The notes under the pieces were generated by a model that was not told the origin of the DNA, made no database searches, and was given only the letters and a program-made list of their open reading frames with translations. A stretch of 13,218 bases of DNA, taken from assembly GCA_045606685.1 (NCBI GenBank), contig JAZUSJ010000016.1:1-13218 (forward strand), read 5' to 3'. The DNA comes from SVQP01 sp045606685. Its GTDB lineage: Bacteria; Bacillota; Clostridia; Oscillospirales; CAG-272. Positions 6,592 to 13,218 of the stretch are shown piece by piece. Both the position numbers and the translations under genes were made by a program. Position 1 is the first letter of the stretch. Every line of letters begins with the position of its first letter.

Positions 6592-7347
6592 TTAATCCAT
6601 GATCAGCTCTGCGATCTCCACGTTGAAAACGCACAGCACATCCTCTACGTTGGTGGCAAGCTCGGCCTCATTGTTGTAATTGGCATACCAGATCATGATC
6701 TCATAGTTGCCTGCGGGCAAGGATGCAAGCGGAATTGTCACCTGATATTCGCTTATATAATCCGCACCCATCTTAGAAACGACCTCCTTGAGCTCGGGAT
6801 CGGGATCCTTTTGATAATCCTCTGCATAATACGGGCCTTGGCCGTTGATGGAATACCCGAATATCGCATAATTTGCATCGGTCAAGCCGAGTACACCACC
6901 CACGTACAGCCGATCGCACCCTTGCTCAACGGTCACCCGGGTAGGATCTACCCACGGCTGGTCATTGGTATACAGAATCTCCGTAAAGATCTCGCAGCCC
7001 GAGATATACTCGGCATTGATATAATCCACTGCGCTGTACGCGATCTGCGTCCGGGGAGCCGGATCGATGATCACGTCCTCGCTCCAATATTCATCGACCG
7101 TGACGTATTCCGTTTCGATCTCATAGGGCGGTGTGGTCTGTATCTCAACCGTTCCCCACGGCTCGATCGGATCGATCGCCACATATTCCGATTCATATAC
7201 ATCTACCGGTGGCTCAACGTAGCCGTAGTCGTATTCGTTCCGAATGCCTCCCAGCAGCTCGGCAACAAGGCCGTTGCCCATGTCACAGGAAGTAAAAAAA
7301 GTCAAGCACAAAGAGGTCAAGAGTAAAATAGTAATCGTTTTTTTCAT
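6592..7347 (-). CDS. Lipoprotein B of a three-paralog cluster
   Basis: A 251-aa surface lipoprotein of unknown function. The signal peptide MKKTITILLLTSLCLTF ends in lipobox FTSC (Cys21). The head CDMGNGLVAELLG is identical to A. Residues about 35-95 form a Tyr/Glu/Pro/Asp-rich linker. The core holds 'YVGGVLGLTDANYAIFGYSINGQGP' in two adjoining blocks, and then 'VTIPLASLPAGNYEIMIWYAN', a pattern I recall from repeated beta-sandwich modules in large Clostridia surface proteins. The start at 7347 is preferred over an ATG at 7365, because that upstream ATG overlaps the AAAGGGG ribosome-binding site (7356-7362). It lies between C (42-bp gap) and A (30-bp gap). Two extra Cys flank the start of the core. 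Confidence 0.85.
   Translation of the reverse strand: MKKTITILLLTSLCLTFFTSCDMGNGLVAELLGGIRNEYDYGYVEPPVDVYESEYVAIDPIEPWGTVEIQTTPPYEIETEYVTVDEYWSEDVIIDPAPRTQIAYSAVDYINAEYISGCEIFTEILYTNDQPWVDPTRVTVEQGCDRLYVGGVLGLTDANYAIFGYSINGQGPYYAEDYQKDPDPELKEVVSKMGADYISEYQVTIPLASLPAGNYEIMIWYANYNNEAELATNVEDVLCVFNVEIAELIMD
7255..7284. repeat. 30-bp exact match between lipoprotein genes A and B, copy 2
   Basis: Identical to 6469-6498, 786 bp away, in the same reading frame and the same place relative to the start codon. Confidence 0.9.
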
Positions 7348-7389
7348 AATCCAAGCCCCTTTCATTCATTGCGTAATCCTCGATAGAAT

Positions 7390-8049
7390 TCAATCGCATT
7401 CTCCGCAATCGCAGCCGGTTTCAATCTCTTTCTTGATCACAATATCTCGTCTGAAGACAACTGCGGAAGATCGCACTCCTACTCCCAATACTGTAATATC
7501 TATGCGATCCACGATTGCGTCATACGGAATGGAAAACAAAATCACATCCAGATGCTCCGCTTGAATCTCGCCAATTTTGTCAAGCATATCTTGATCGGGC
7601 GTAATCTTCTGCGCTTCAATCTTTGTTATGGCGTCATCTCCATACCAAGAGCTTGCATTGCAAAAATATTCCACCTCATCAGATCCGTTATAGGCAACGT
7701 ATCCGACGATGGTAAGCGTTGCATTGCTGACATCTGTAATTTTAAGGTTTCCGTCCCAGTTTTTCAGTCTTTGGTCGGATAACAGCTGCGCGGCATTATT
7801 TGACCACGAATATTGTCTGGAAACACTCAAAAATCCCTGTCCGACGACTTCGACATCACAGGGTTCGCTTTCGGTCTGCTCAACGGTCTTCTCAACGGTT
7901 TCCAAAACATCCACGACAGGATCAATGTCTGCGCCGCCTTGGTTCAACTCTCCAAACAGTTCGGTAATCAAACCTTTACCGAAATCACAGGAGGTAAAGA
8001 CCGTCATACAAAGAGCGGTCAGAAGTAAAATCGTGATCGTTTTTTTCAT
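7390..8049 (-). CDS. Lipoprotein C of a three-paralog cluster
   Basis: A 219-aa surface lipoprotein of unknown function. The signal peptide MKKTITILLLTALCMTV ends in lipobox FTSC (Cys21), then the head CDFGKGLITELFG, the more diverged version of the A/B head. A short acidic linker with 'VLETVEKTVEQTE' (about 48-60) precedes a beta-rich core ('ATLTIVGYVAYNGSDEVEY', 'DVILFSIPYDAIVDRIDITVLGVGV') that parallels the NG-turn and final strands of A and B. The C-terminus CDCGECD is unusual: three Cys in seven residues, able to bind metal or form disulfides. AAAGGAGG (8058-8065) lies 8 nt before the ATG. It comes 30 bp after the glycosyltransferase gene and is probably the first transcribed of the three paralogs. 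Confidence 0.85.
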   Translation of the reverse strand: MKKTITILLLTALCMTVFTSCDFGKGLITELFGELNQGGADIDPVVDVLETVEKTVEQTESEPCDVEVVGQGFLSVSRQYSWSNNAAQLLSDQRLKNWDGNLKITDVSNATLTIVGYVAYNGSDEVEYFCNASSWYGDDAITKIEAQKITPDQDMLDKIGEIQAEHLDVILFSIPYDAIVDRIDITVLGVGVRSSAVVFRRDIVIKKEIETGCDCGECD

Positions 8050-8079
8050 GGCGATTGCCTCCTTTCATTCTTTACATAT

Positions 8080-8793
8080 TCAGATTTTTGCTTTTTTGAT
8101 CCTTCTCTTCATCTTGGAAAGGTCGCGCAGCATCTTGAGTGTGTCGCGCACCAGATTGACCGACGACTCGCGGTGGTTGATGATCTTGACCGGGATCTCG
8201 TGAATGGTCATGCCGTACTTGACAGCCCACAAAATGGCCTCAAAGTCAAACGCAAAGCGATCCACCTCGCATCTGGGGAAGATCTTTTTCACGGCATCGC
8301 CCGTAAAGGCCTTACAGCCGCACTGGGAATCGGACAGCTTGAAGCCGCCCGCTAAGCAAAGCACCTTGATATAGGTCTTGCTGGCCAGCTTGCGGATGAA
8401 TGTGTAGCCCTCATAGCCGTCCTTGGACAGATTGCGCGAGCCGATCACCATATCAGCCTCGGGATGCGCCAAAAACGCGTCACGCACGCGGCCGATGACG
8501 TCGGTGCCGTACGCAAGGTCAGCATCGGTAAACATGACGTAATCGCCCTTGGCAGCCAGCATGGCGGTACGCACCGCATAGCCCTTACCGCGGTTCTGCT
8601 CGTAGCCTACCACGCGCACGCAGGGCAGATGCAGCTGCTCTACCAGCTTGTCGCAGCCGTCCTTGGAGCCATCGTTGGAAAAAATGATCTCATAATCGTC
8701 AAAATTCGCCTGCATATACGCGGACAGCTGACGTGCTGTGTCCTCGATGATGCTCGACTCGTTATACATGGGAATGCAAAGTGAAAATTTCAT
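8080..8793 (-). CDS. Family 2 glycosyltransferase, dolichyl/polyprenyl-phosphate sugar synthase type
   Basis: A 237-aa GT-A fold enzyme. The sequence resembles the ALG5/DPM1 branch of GT2, which moves glucose or mannose from a nucleotide sugar to a polyprenyl phosphate. Visible motifs are IPMYNES (residues 7-13), SNDGSKDG (39-46), NRGKGYAVR (67-75), the metal-binding TDADLAYGTD (89-98) and DSQCGCKAF (155-163). There is no transmembrane helix, so it should be cytosolic or peripheral. The C-terminus is very basic (KMKRRIKKAKI), fit for membrane contact. It starts 20 bp after the RlmA-like gene, with AAAGGA about 11 nt upstream, rather far. It sits in the same unit as uppP, which also acts on polyprenyl carriers. 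The sugar and acceptor are not determinable here. Confidence 0.88.
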   Translation of the reverse strand: MKFSLCIPMYNESSIIEDTARQLSAYMQANFDDYEIIFSNDGSKDGCDKLVEQLHLPCVRVVGYEQNRGKGYAVRTAMLAAKGDYVMFTDADLAYGTDVIGRVRDAFLAHPEADMVIGSRNLSKDGYEGYTFIRKLASKTYIKVLCLAGGFKLSDSQCGCKAFTGDAVKKIFPRCEVDRFAFDFEAILWAVKYGMTIHEIPVKIINHRESSVNLVRDTLKMLRDLSKMKRRIKKAKI

Positions 8794-8813
8794 GGTTTTT
8801 ATAGTCCTTTATC

Positions 8814-9635
8814 TTATTTTGTGTAAACGTAAAGCAGCATGTCCACCTCGGTCGTCAAGGTGTCCAGCGCGTCCAGCTTGGCCTTATCCGCCTCGCTTGT
8901 GCGCCAATAGTAGGGTGTCATGGAAAACAGCGCTTGGATATCCTCCTGCCCCTTGACCGTGATCTCAAAGCTGACGCGTCGGGTATCGACAGGCACAAGC
9001 CCGGTCGGCAGATCCGCACGCTCGGCATTTTCGTACGTGGTGCTGTAAATCGCCCGTTTCAAGCCCATCAGGTGCATCTGTCCCGCCCCAAGCAAAAACA
9101 GATATCCGCCATCTTTAAGCACGCGGCAGTATTCCTTCTCTGCGCAGGGCGCAAAGATATTCAGCACACCGTCCGCGCACGCGTCATGCAAAGGCATGGT
9201 ATACACCGATGCAACTGCGTAAGCGGTATCGGCAAGTCCCGAAGCAGCGGCCGATCTGGCAGCACGCGCACAGCCGAACTTGGAAAGATCAAAGCCTGCC
9301 ACGCGGTATCCCTTGGCAGCCAGTCGGTTGGAATACCAGCCCTGTCCGCAGCCCGCATCGACAAGCACGGCACCTTGGGGCAAATAGTCCTGTACTGCCT
9401 GCTCCAGCGCCATTGCTGCAGGGGCGTAATATTCCTTTTCCAAAAAGCTTGTCCGTGCCGCGATGGCCTCCTTGGAGTCCCCGCCCGGCATATGCCCCAC
9501 GGCCAGGTTGACGTATCCTTCCTTGGACAGGTCAAATTTATGCTTTCCGCCAAAGCAGCAAAGCGTTTTTTCCTCGATCCGCACACCGTTTTTGCACACG
9601 GGGCAGACCAGTATATCCGTCATATTCTGCAGCAT
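8814..9635 (-). CDS. rlmA: 23S rRNA guanine-N1 methyltransferase-like protein (RlmA family)
   Basis: The 273-aa SAM-dependent methyltransferase resembles RlmA, which methylates a guanine of 23S rRNA helix 35 (G745 in E. coli; G748 for the TlrB branch). The N-terminal zinc site has Cys11, Cys14, Cys26 or Cys27 and His32, followed by 'FDLSKEGYVNL', a strong RlmA hallmark. The SAM-binding motif is VLVDAGCGQGWYS (residues 90-102), then 'IFAPCAEKEYCRVLKDGGYLFLLG'. The start at 9635 lies 5 bp after the stop of the Toprim gene with GGAGA 8 nt upstream; an ATG at 9623 is the alternative. Longer versions would run into the Toprim gene. RlmA I and RlmA II cannot be told apart here. Confidence 0.88.
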   Translation of the reverse strand: MLQNMTDILVCPVCKNGVRIEEKTLCCFGGKHKFDLSKEGYVNLAVGHMPGGDSKEAIAARTSFLEKEYYAPAAMALEQAVQDYLPQGAVLVDAGCGQGWYSNRLAAKGYRVAGFDLSKFGCARAARSAAASGLADTAYAVASVYTMPLHDACADGVLNIFAPCAEKEYCRVLKDGGYLFLLGAGQMHLMGLKRAIYSTTYENAERADLPTGLVPVDTRRVSFEITVKGQEDIQALFSMTPYYWRTSEADKAKLDALDTLTTEVDMLLYVYTK

Positions 9636-9640
9636 ATCCT

Positions 9641-10237
9641 CTATCTCCGTTCTCTGCCGACCAGTGCAAGATACTCGTCGTAGCTCATCAGCATCCGCAA
9701 AGCATCCAGCAGCGCATTGGCAGTCATATCCTCGGGCAGACCGCACCTGCGCGCGATCTCTGCGCGCCGCGCCTTGCTGTCCGCGCCGCCCGAAAGACCG
9801 TCAACAAAGAAATCCGTCTTGCACAAAGGATTTTCCAGGTATCGCTGTGCCGCATCGCCCTGTGCGTAAGGCGCGAGCAGATCACGCAAAAGCTGCGCAT
9901 CCATGCCCTCCACGCCAAGCAAGCCCTGTGCGCCCGGCTCCTGCTTGCGGCGCTCCTTGCCCTTGATCTGCGGAATATACAGTTGTATCAGCCTGTCCTT
10001 GGGGATCAGGCCGGATATATGCGAGCGAATGACCTTGCCGCCGCCATCGCTGTCGGTCAGCACAATGATCATACTCTTCTCAGCCAGCCTGCGCAACAGC
10101 TGCGCAAGCTCCCGATTTTTAAACACCCCAAAGCCCTGCGTGGAAATGATCTGCCCCTCGATCAGCGAGGAAAGCTTGATCTTGTCATATTTCCCTTCCA
10201 CGATCACGGGGTACGGGATCACAAGCTTTTGTGACAT
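9641..10237 (-). CDS. Toprim-domain protein, RNase M5-like
   Basis: The 198-aa protein has an N-terminal Toprim domain and a C-terminal part consistent with DUF4093. RNase M5 uses this architecture to mature 5S rRNA. The catalytic Glu14 lies in VIVEGKYDK (residues 11-19), and Asp62/Asp64 in LTDSDGGGKVIR (60-71) bind metal. It differs from classic RNase M5: EGKYDKIKL instead of EGKDD, DSDGGG instead of DPD-type, and GVEGMDAQ at about 108-115 where RNase M5 has a GVEHA-type motif. It is likely a Clostridia paralog of unproved substrate, so rnmV is not assigned. AAGGAG (10243-10248) overlaps the uppP stop, and the gene ends 5 bp before the RlmA-like gene. Tight coupling to an rRNA methyltransferase fits an rRNA-related task (inference). 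Confidence 0.82.
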   Translation of the reverse strand: MSQKLVIPYPVIVEGKYDKIKLSSLIEGQIISTQGFGVFKNRELAQLLRRLAEKSMIIVLTDSDGGGKVIRSHISGLIPKDRLIQLYIPQIKGKERRKQEPGAQGLLGVEGMDAQLLRDLLAPYAQGDAAQRYLENPLCKTDFFVDGLSGGADSKARRAEIARRCGLPEDMTANALLDALRMLMSYDEYLALVGRERR

Positions 10238-10246
10238 ACCTGCTCC

Positions 10247-11125
10247 TTACAATAACTCATAACAAAGCACCGCTGCACCAAGCAGGATGCGATACAAACC
10301 AAACGGTGCAAAGCCGTGGCGAGCGGAAAAATCCATCAAAAAGCGAATGGACAGACGCGAGGTCAGATAAGCGACCGCGCCCGCAACCAGCAGCACGACG
10401 ACAGCCTCGAACGGCATGGGCAGATCGTTTTGCAGCATGAACTTGGCAAATCCCAGCCCCTTGACAGCCGACGCGCCCGCCATGACCGCTATGGCCATGA
10501 AAAAGGAAAATTCAGCCGCTGCCGCACGCGAAAGCCCAAGCAGCATACCGCCAAGTATGGTTGAGCCGGAGCGTGAGGTGCCGGGCACCAGCGAAAGCAT
10601 CTGAAACACGCCAACGCCAAACGCCTTGCCGTACGACATCTGCCCGACGTCGGTGACCTTGGCCGTTTTCCCCGTGCGCACGCACTCCACGATGATGAAT
10701 AACGCACCGTACAGCACAAGCATAGTGGCCACCACAACGCCGTTGTAAAGCCAGCCGTCCATGTCCCTGCCCGTGGTTCTTTCCAATATTTCGTCCAACA
10801 GGACGCCTGCAAGTCCTGCAGGAATACAACCAACCAATACACGCGTCCATATGCTGATCGCACTCTTTCTGGCATCGAGGTCGTGCATTGGCGGAAACAG
10901 TCTGTATTTATAAGAGGTGATCACTGCCAAAACCGCGCCTAATTGTATGGCAACCAAAAACAACTCCCGAAATTCCGATGCAAATTGCGGATGCACACCT
11001 GCACCCACGTCAAGCGTCAAAAACGATTCCAACAGGATCAGATGTCCCGTGGAGCTGATGGGCAGCCATTCGGTCACGCCCTCCAGTATGCCATATAACA
11101 ACGATTTGAGCAATAAGATCCCCAT
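10247..11125 (-). CDS. uppP: Undecaprenyl-diphosphatase (UppP/BacA)
   Basis: This integral membrane phosphatase converts undecaprenyl diphosphate to the monophosphate, recycling the lipid carrier for peptidoglycan and other wall polymers; overproduction is known to give bacitracin tolerance. The 292-aa length is near the family norm. The first signature EGVTEWLPISSTGHL spans residues 15-29 with the catalytic Glu15/Glu19 and the Ser/His cluster. The second, PGTSRSGST, spans 181-189 with Arg185. About eight hydrophobic helices can be seen. AAGGAG (11130-11135) overlaps the stop codon of the U32 gene, 4 nt before the ATG, so the two are translationally linked. The product could serve the lipid carrier also used by the GT2 enzyme downstream (inference). 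Confidence 0.97.
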   Translation of the reverse strand: MGILLLKSLLYGILEGVTEWLPISSTGHLILLESFLTLDVGAGVHPQFASEFRELFLVAIQLGAVLAVITSYKYRLFPPMHDLDARKSAISIWTRVLVGCIPAGLAGVLLDEILERTTGRDMDGWLYNGVVVATMLVLYGALFIIVECVRTGKTAKVTDVGQMSYGKAFGVGVFQMLSLVPGTSRSGSTILGGMLLGLSRAAAAEFSFFMAIAVMAGASAVKGLGFAKFMLQNDLPMPFEAVVVLLVAGAVAYLTSRLSIRFLMDFSARHGFAPFGLYRILLGAAVLCYELL

Positions 11126-11133
11126 CTCTCTCC

Positions 11134-12438
11134 TTATTTCAGCGTATCCTTGACGCGCTTGTCAAAGCCTTGGGCGCTGCCTGCGCGCATGATATCGCCC
11201 TCGCGCACCAAGAAGGGTACGCGGCACCAGAATATCATGGAAGGATGCGGTGCAGAAGGAATGGCCGTGCCGTCCGCAGCATACAGCTCGCAAACGTCAA
11301 ATCCGCGGCCGATCTTGCCGGGGGAAATGACCTCCGCCCCTTGACCGACGCTGACCTTGTTTCTCTGCACAAAGCGGTAAAGTCTTCCCTGCTCGTTTTC
11401 CTCGGGAATGCCTGCCGCCGCTATCGCATTTGCTTCCTCTTGATTATATTCCGTTGCGGTTGCGAAATATGCTTTTTCTCGCATATATCCGCATTCTCCC
11501 AGAAGCTGGGGATTATTCATGGGATCGTCTAAGTAAAAGCCGGTGCCGTACGTACGGTGAGAAACGCTTTCCAGCTCGGTCAGCCAGTCGGGATCAAACA
11601 CGTAGCCCTCGGGATCTGCCGTATAAGCATCCATGGCCATGCGGTAGGCATTGGTGACCACGGCCGTATAATACGCGCTCTTCATTCTTCCCTCGATCTT
11701 GAAGGAATCAATGCCGCTTTGCATCAGCTGCGGAATGCATTCAATGGTACACATATCCTTGGAGGACATGATAAACGTGCCATGCTCGTTCTGCTCGATC
11801 GGAATGGGCATCTCGGGACGCTTTTCCTCGACCAGCACGTAATTCCATCTGCAGGGCTGTGAGCAGGTGCCTCGGTTTCCGTCGCGGCCGTTGAGCGCGT
11901 TTGCCAGCAGGCATCTGCCGCTGTACGACACGCACATCGATCCATGCACAAAGGCCTCCAGCTCCACGTCCGCAGGCAGGGCAGCCTTGATGGCAGCAAT
12001 CTCCGAAAAGCTCAGCTCTCTTGCCAGCACCAATCTCTTTGCCCCCAGCGCTGCCCACGCGCAGGCCGCTGCGGGGCTTACGATGCTTGCCTGCGTGGAG
12101 ATGTGGATCTCCATATCGGGCAGGATCTCCTTGACCGTGGCAAGCACGCCCATGTCCGCGACGATCATGGCGTCAATACCATAGTCCCTGATCTGGTGCA
12201 AAAACTTGCGCAAAAGCGGATATTCCGCAGTACGCGGCATGGTATTGACGGTCAGGTACAGCTTTTTTCCGCGCGCATGCGTGTACGCAACCGCTTCCCT
12301 TAACTCATCGTTGGTAAAATTATCTGCGGCAGAACGCATACCAAACATCTGTCCTGCGCAATACACGGCATCCGCTCCGTAAAGCAGCGCCGCCTTCAGT
12401 TTTTCAAAATTTCCCGCGGGGGATAAAAGCTCGGGCAT
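11134..12438 (-). CDS. U32-family (peptidase U32 / tRNA or rRNA hydroxylation) protein
   Basis: The 434-aa cytosolic protein is of the U32 family. Despite the peptidase name, characterised members (RlhA, TrhP/YegQ, Bacillus YrrO) hydroxylate RNA bases using prephenate and an iron-sulfur cluster. The start is ELLSPAGNFEKLKAALLYGAD (in two overlapping motifs from residue 3). A conserved cysteine block is HGSMCVSYSGRC...TCSQPCRW with Cys169, Cys176, Cys192 and Cys196, followed by 'DSFKIEGRMKSAYY'. It most resembles the single-domain TrhP/YrrO type rather than the longer RlhA; substrate cannot be fixed here. The ATG at 12438 is chosen over one 42 nt upstream because GGAGG (12446-12450) lies 7 nt away. 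It heads the eight-gene minus-strand unit. No clear promoter is seen in 12439-12534; TATATA at 12491-12496 is a weak -10 candidate. Confidence 0.9.
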   Translation of the reverse strand: MPELLSPAGNFEKLKAALLYGADAVYCAGQMFGMRSAADNFTNDELREAVAYTHARGKKLYLTVNTMPRTAEYPLLRKFLHQIRDYGIDAMIVADMGVLATVKEILPDMEIHISTQASIVSPAAACAWAALGAKRLVLARELSFSEIAAIKAALPADVELEAFVHGSMCVSYSGRCLLANALNGRDGNRGTCSQPCRWNYVLVEEKRPEMPIPIEQNEHGTFIMSSKDMCTIECIPQLMQSGIDSFKIEGRMKSAYYTAVVTNAYRMAMDAYTADPEGYVFDPDWLTELESVSHRTYGTGFYLDDPMNNPQLLGECGYMREKAYFATATEYNQEEANAIAAAGIPEENEQGRLYRFVQRNKVSVGQGAEVISPGKIGRGFDVCELYAADGTAIPSAPHPSMIFWCRVPFLVREGDIMRAGSAQGFDKRVKDTLK

Positions 12439-12534
12439 GTGAACCCCTCCGTATCGTAGTATTGTGTCAAGGTCTTGCACGCCCCTTACCTATATAGACG
12501 CCAAAACCTTGAAAATGTTCCGCATTTTTGAAAA

Positions 12535-12990
12535 TTATTTCAAATTTTCTTTTTCCTGCGCCTTTTTGTCCTTGGCTTTGTTGATCGCGGGACGAATGAC
12601 CTGGGTATATACGATCACACCGATCAGCAAGCAAAGCGTCAGGCAGGGCCAGAGGATATAGCCCTTGGGCGTCAGCACCAGCACCAGAATAAAGGTCAGA
12701 AGCGACAGACCGAACAAGGAGCAAAGAAAGATTGTGACCAGATTGCGCTTTTTCTGCTGCTTTGCACGGTAGGCCTTGACCTCGTCGTTTTCGTGACTTG
12801 CCCCGACTGCCGCCTGCTTTTCCAGGCGGTCGATCTCCTTGGCATACTGCTCGTACAGCGCATCCGCATCGCGATAGCCGTGGATCTTTTGGAGCAGCGA
12901 GAGCGAGCGATAGTACTCATGCACCGCGCAAGGCGCAGGCTCGGTCGCCTCGGTGTATATCTGTAATTTTTCGTCTTCGGTATATGCCAT
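12535..12990 (-). CDS. Small two-helix membrane protein of unknown function
   Basis: A 151-aa protein I cannot place in a family. The N-terminal part (residues 1-82) is cytosolic-looking and helical, with a possible short coiled coil (about 45-60, 'YEQYAKEIDRLEKQA') and a basic cluster before the membrane (RAKQQKKR, 75-82). Two hydrophobic helices follow (about 84-106 and 110-130). The C-terminal 20 residues are Lys/Glu-rich. The start at 12990 is supported by AAGGAG (12997-13002) 6 nt upstream; a longer frame to 13053 would cross the -10 box. It has its own promoter and may read through into the U32 gene 96 bp downstream. Confidence 0.8.
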   Translation of the reverse strand: MAYTEDEKLQIYTEATEPAPCAVHEYYRSLSLLQKIHGYRDADALYEQYAKEIDRLEKQAAVGASHENDEVKAYRAKQQKKRNLVTIFLCSLFGLSLLTFILVLVLTPKGYILWPCLTLCLLIGVIVYTQVIRPAINKAKDKKAQEKENLK

Positions 12991-13024
12991 AAGATTCTCC
13001 TTACAAAAAAGCATACTTTTTTTA

Positions 13025-13053
13025 ATTATAACACATTTTGCAAAATTTCTCAA
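13025..13053 (-). promoter_or_regulatory. Sigma-A promoter of the small membrane-protein gene
   Basis: On the minus strand TTGAGA (13053-13048) is followed by a 17-bp spacer and a perfect TATAAT (13030-13025). This gives a start near 13018 and a leader of about 28 nt. Confidence 0.82.
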
Positions 13054-13068
13054 TAGGTTTTGCCAAAT
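13035..13068. promoter_or_regulatory. Possible operator: repeated TTTTGC-AAAT motif around the -35 box
   Basis: A perfect 12-bp palindrome ATTTTGCAAAAT (13035-13046) fills most of the promoter spacer. A second copy with one change, TTTTGCCAAAT (13058-13068), lies just upstream of the -35. The two TTTTGC cores are 22 bp apart, about two DNA turns. No regulator is known. Confidence 0.4.
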
Positions 13069-13160
13069 ATCCCTTGTAAAACATAGAAAAAAGTGGTCGA
13101 GTCATCTCTGAGGGGGATCTGCGATAGAGCAGTATAAAAATCAAAATACCTACCAACAGG

Positions 13161-13199
13161 AAAAGGACGAAGAATTGCAAAAATTCCTCGTCCTTTTTT
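13161..13199. terminator. Intrinsic terminator near the right edge
   Basis: A 16-position stem (13161-13176 with 13182-13197, one mismatch) with loop GCAAA. The plus strand ends in six T's. The minus strand ends in TTTTCC, so it may also serve a minus-strand gene lying beyond the window. No plus-strand gene that would need it is seen inside the window. The 13070-13160 stretch between it and the promoter shows nothing recognisable. Confidence 0.75.
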
Positions 13200-13218
13200 C
13201 TTGACAAGCACTGCATTT

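Noticed and set aside
7348..7365. Start of lipoprotein B at the upstream ATG
   Set aside because: That ATG overlaps the ribosome-binding site and would add six residues not found in the paralogs.
8934..9683. 249-aa open frame on the plus strand
   Set aside because: It is antisense to the RlmA-like gene, which has zinc and SAM motifs in the right order.
13022..13216. 64-aa minus-strand frame with one hydrophobic helix
   Set aside because: It contains the terminator stem and the -35/-10 boxes of the next gene, and its upstream signals lie outside the window. A real small membrane peptide is not excluded but is poorly supported.

Overview
The window looks like a chromosomal segment from a Clostridia-type Firmicute of intermediate G+C. 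Supporting signs are strong AAGGAGG-type ribosome-binding sites, consensus sigma-A promoters, TTSC lipoboxes, a Firmicute-style YqhQ (DUF1385), UPF0340/YwlG, a short NagB and a yajC/TIGR04086 pair. The chain of mini-hairpins at the left edge, and surface proteins with a Thr/Glu linker followed by a GGCGS-plus-transmembrane tail, resemble what I recall from gut Oscillospirales/Christensenellales-like genomes. This placement is an inference and no species is claimed. I see no rRNA, tRNA, CRISPR array, insertion sequence or phage gene.

Layout. (1) 1-146 is a chain of small hairpins ending in a larger one. (2) 198-1751 is a monocistronic surface-protein gene with a near-perfect promoter: signal peptide, propeller-like repeats, Thr/Glu stalk and a non-LPXTG membrane tail. 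It ends against a 17-bp bidirectional terminator (1823-1861). (3) 4469 down to 1898, minus strand, is a three-gene unit: yqhQ-like, nagB and ywlG-like. (4) 4573-5538, plus strand, is yajC from a consensus promoter, then a TIGR04086-type membrane protein. The second gene's ribosome-binding site lies inside the 3' arm of a long terminator-like hairpin. (5) 12438 down to 5698, minus strand, is eight closely spaced genes (gaps about 5-42 bp): U32-family protein, uppP, Toprim/RNase M5-like protein, RlmA-like methyltransferase, GT2 glycosyltransferase, and three paralogous lipoproteins. They end at a 15-bp terminator (5660-5693). (6) 12990-12535, minus strand, is a small two-helix membrane protein with its own sigma-A promoter, which carries a repeated TTTTGC-AAAT motif.

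How the genes relate. The long minus-strand unit mixes RNA-modification or RNA-processing proteins with envelope functions (undecaprenyl-PP recycling, a polyprenyl-phosphate-type GT2). It finishes with three surface lipoproteins that share a nearly constant head (signal peptide plus CD[MF]G[NK]GL) and strongly diverged bodies. This lipoprotein cluster and the terminator/ribosome-binding-site overlap after yajC are the least explained features. Most of the rest is ordinary housekeeping content.
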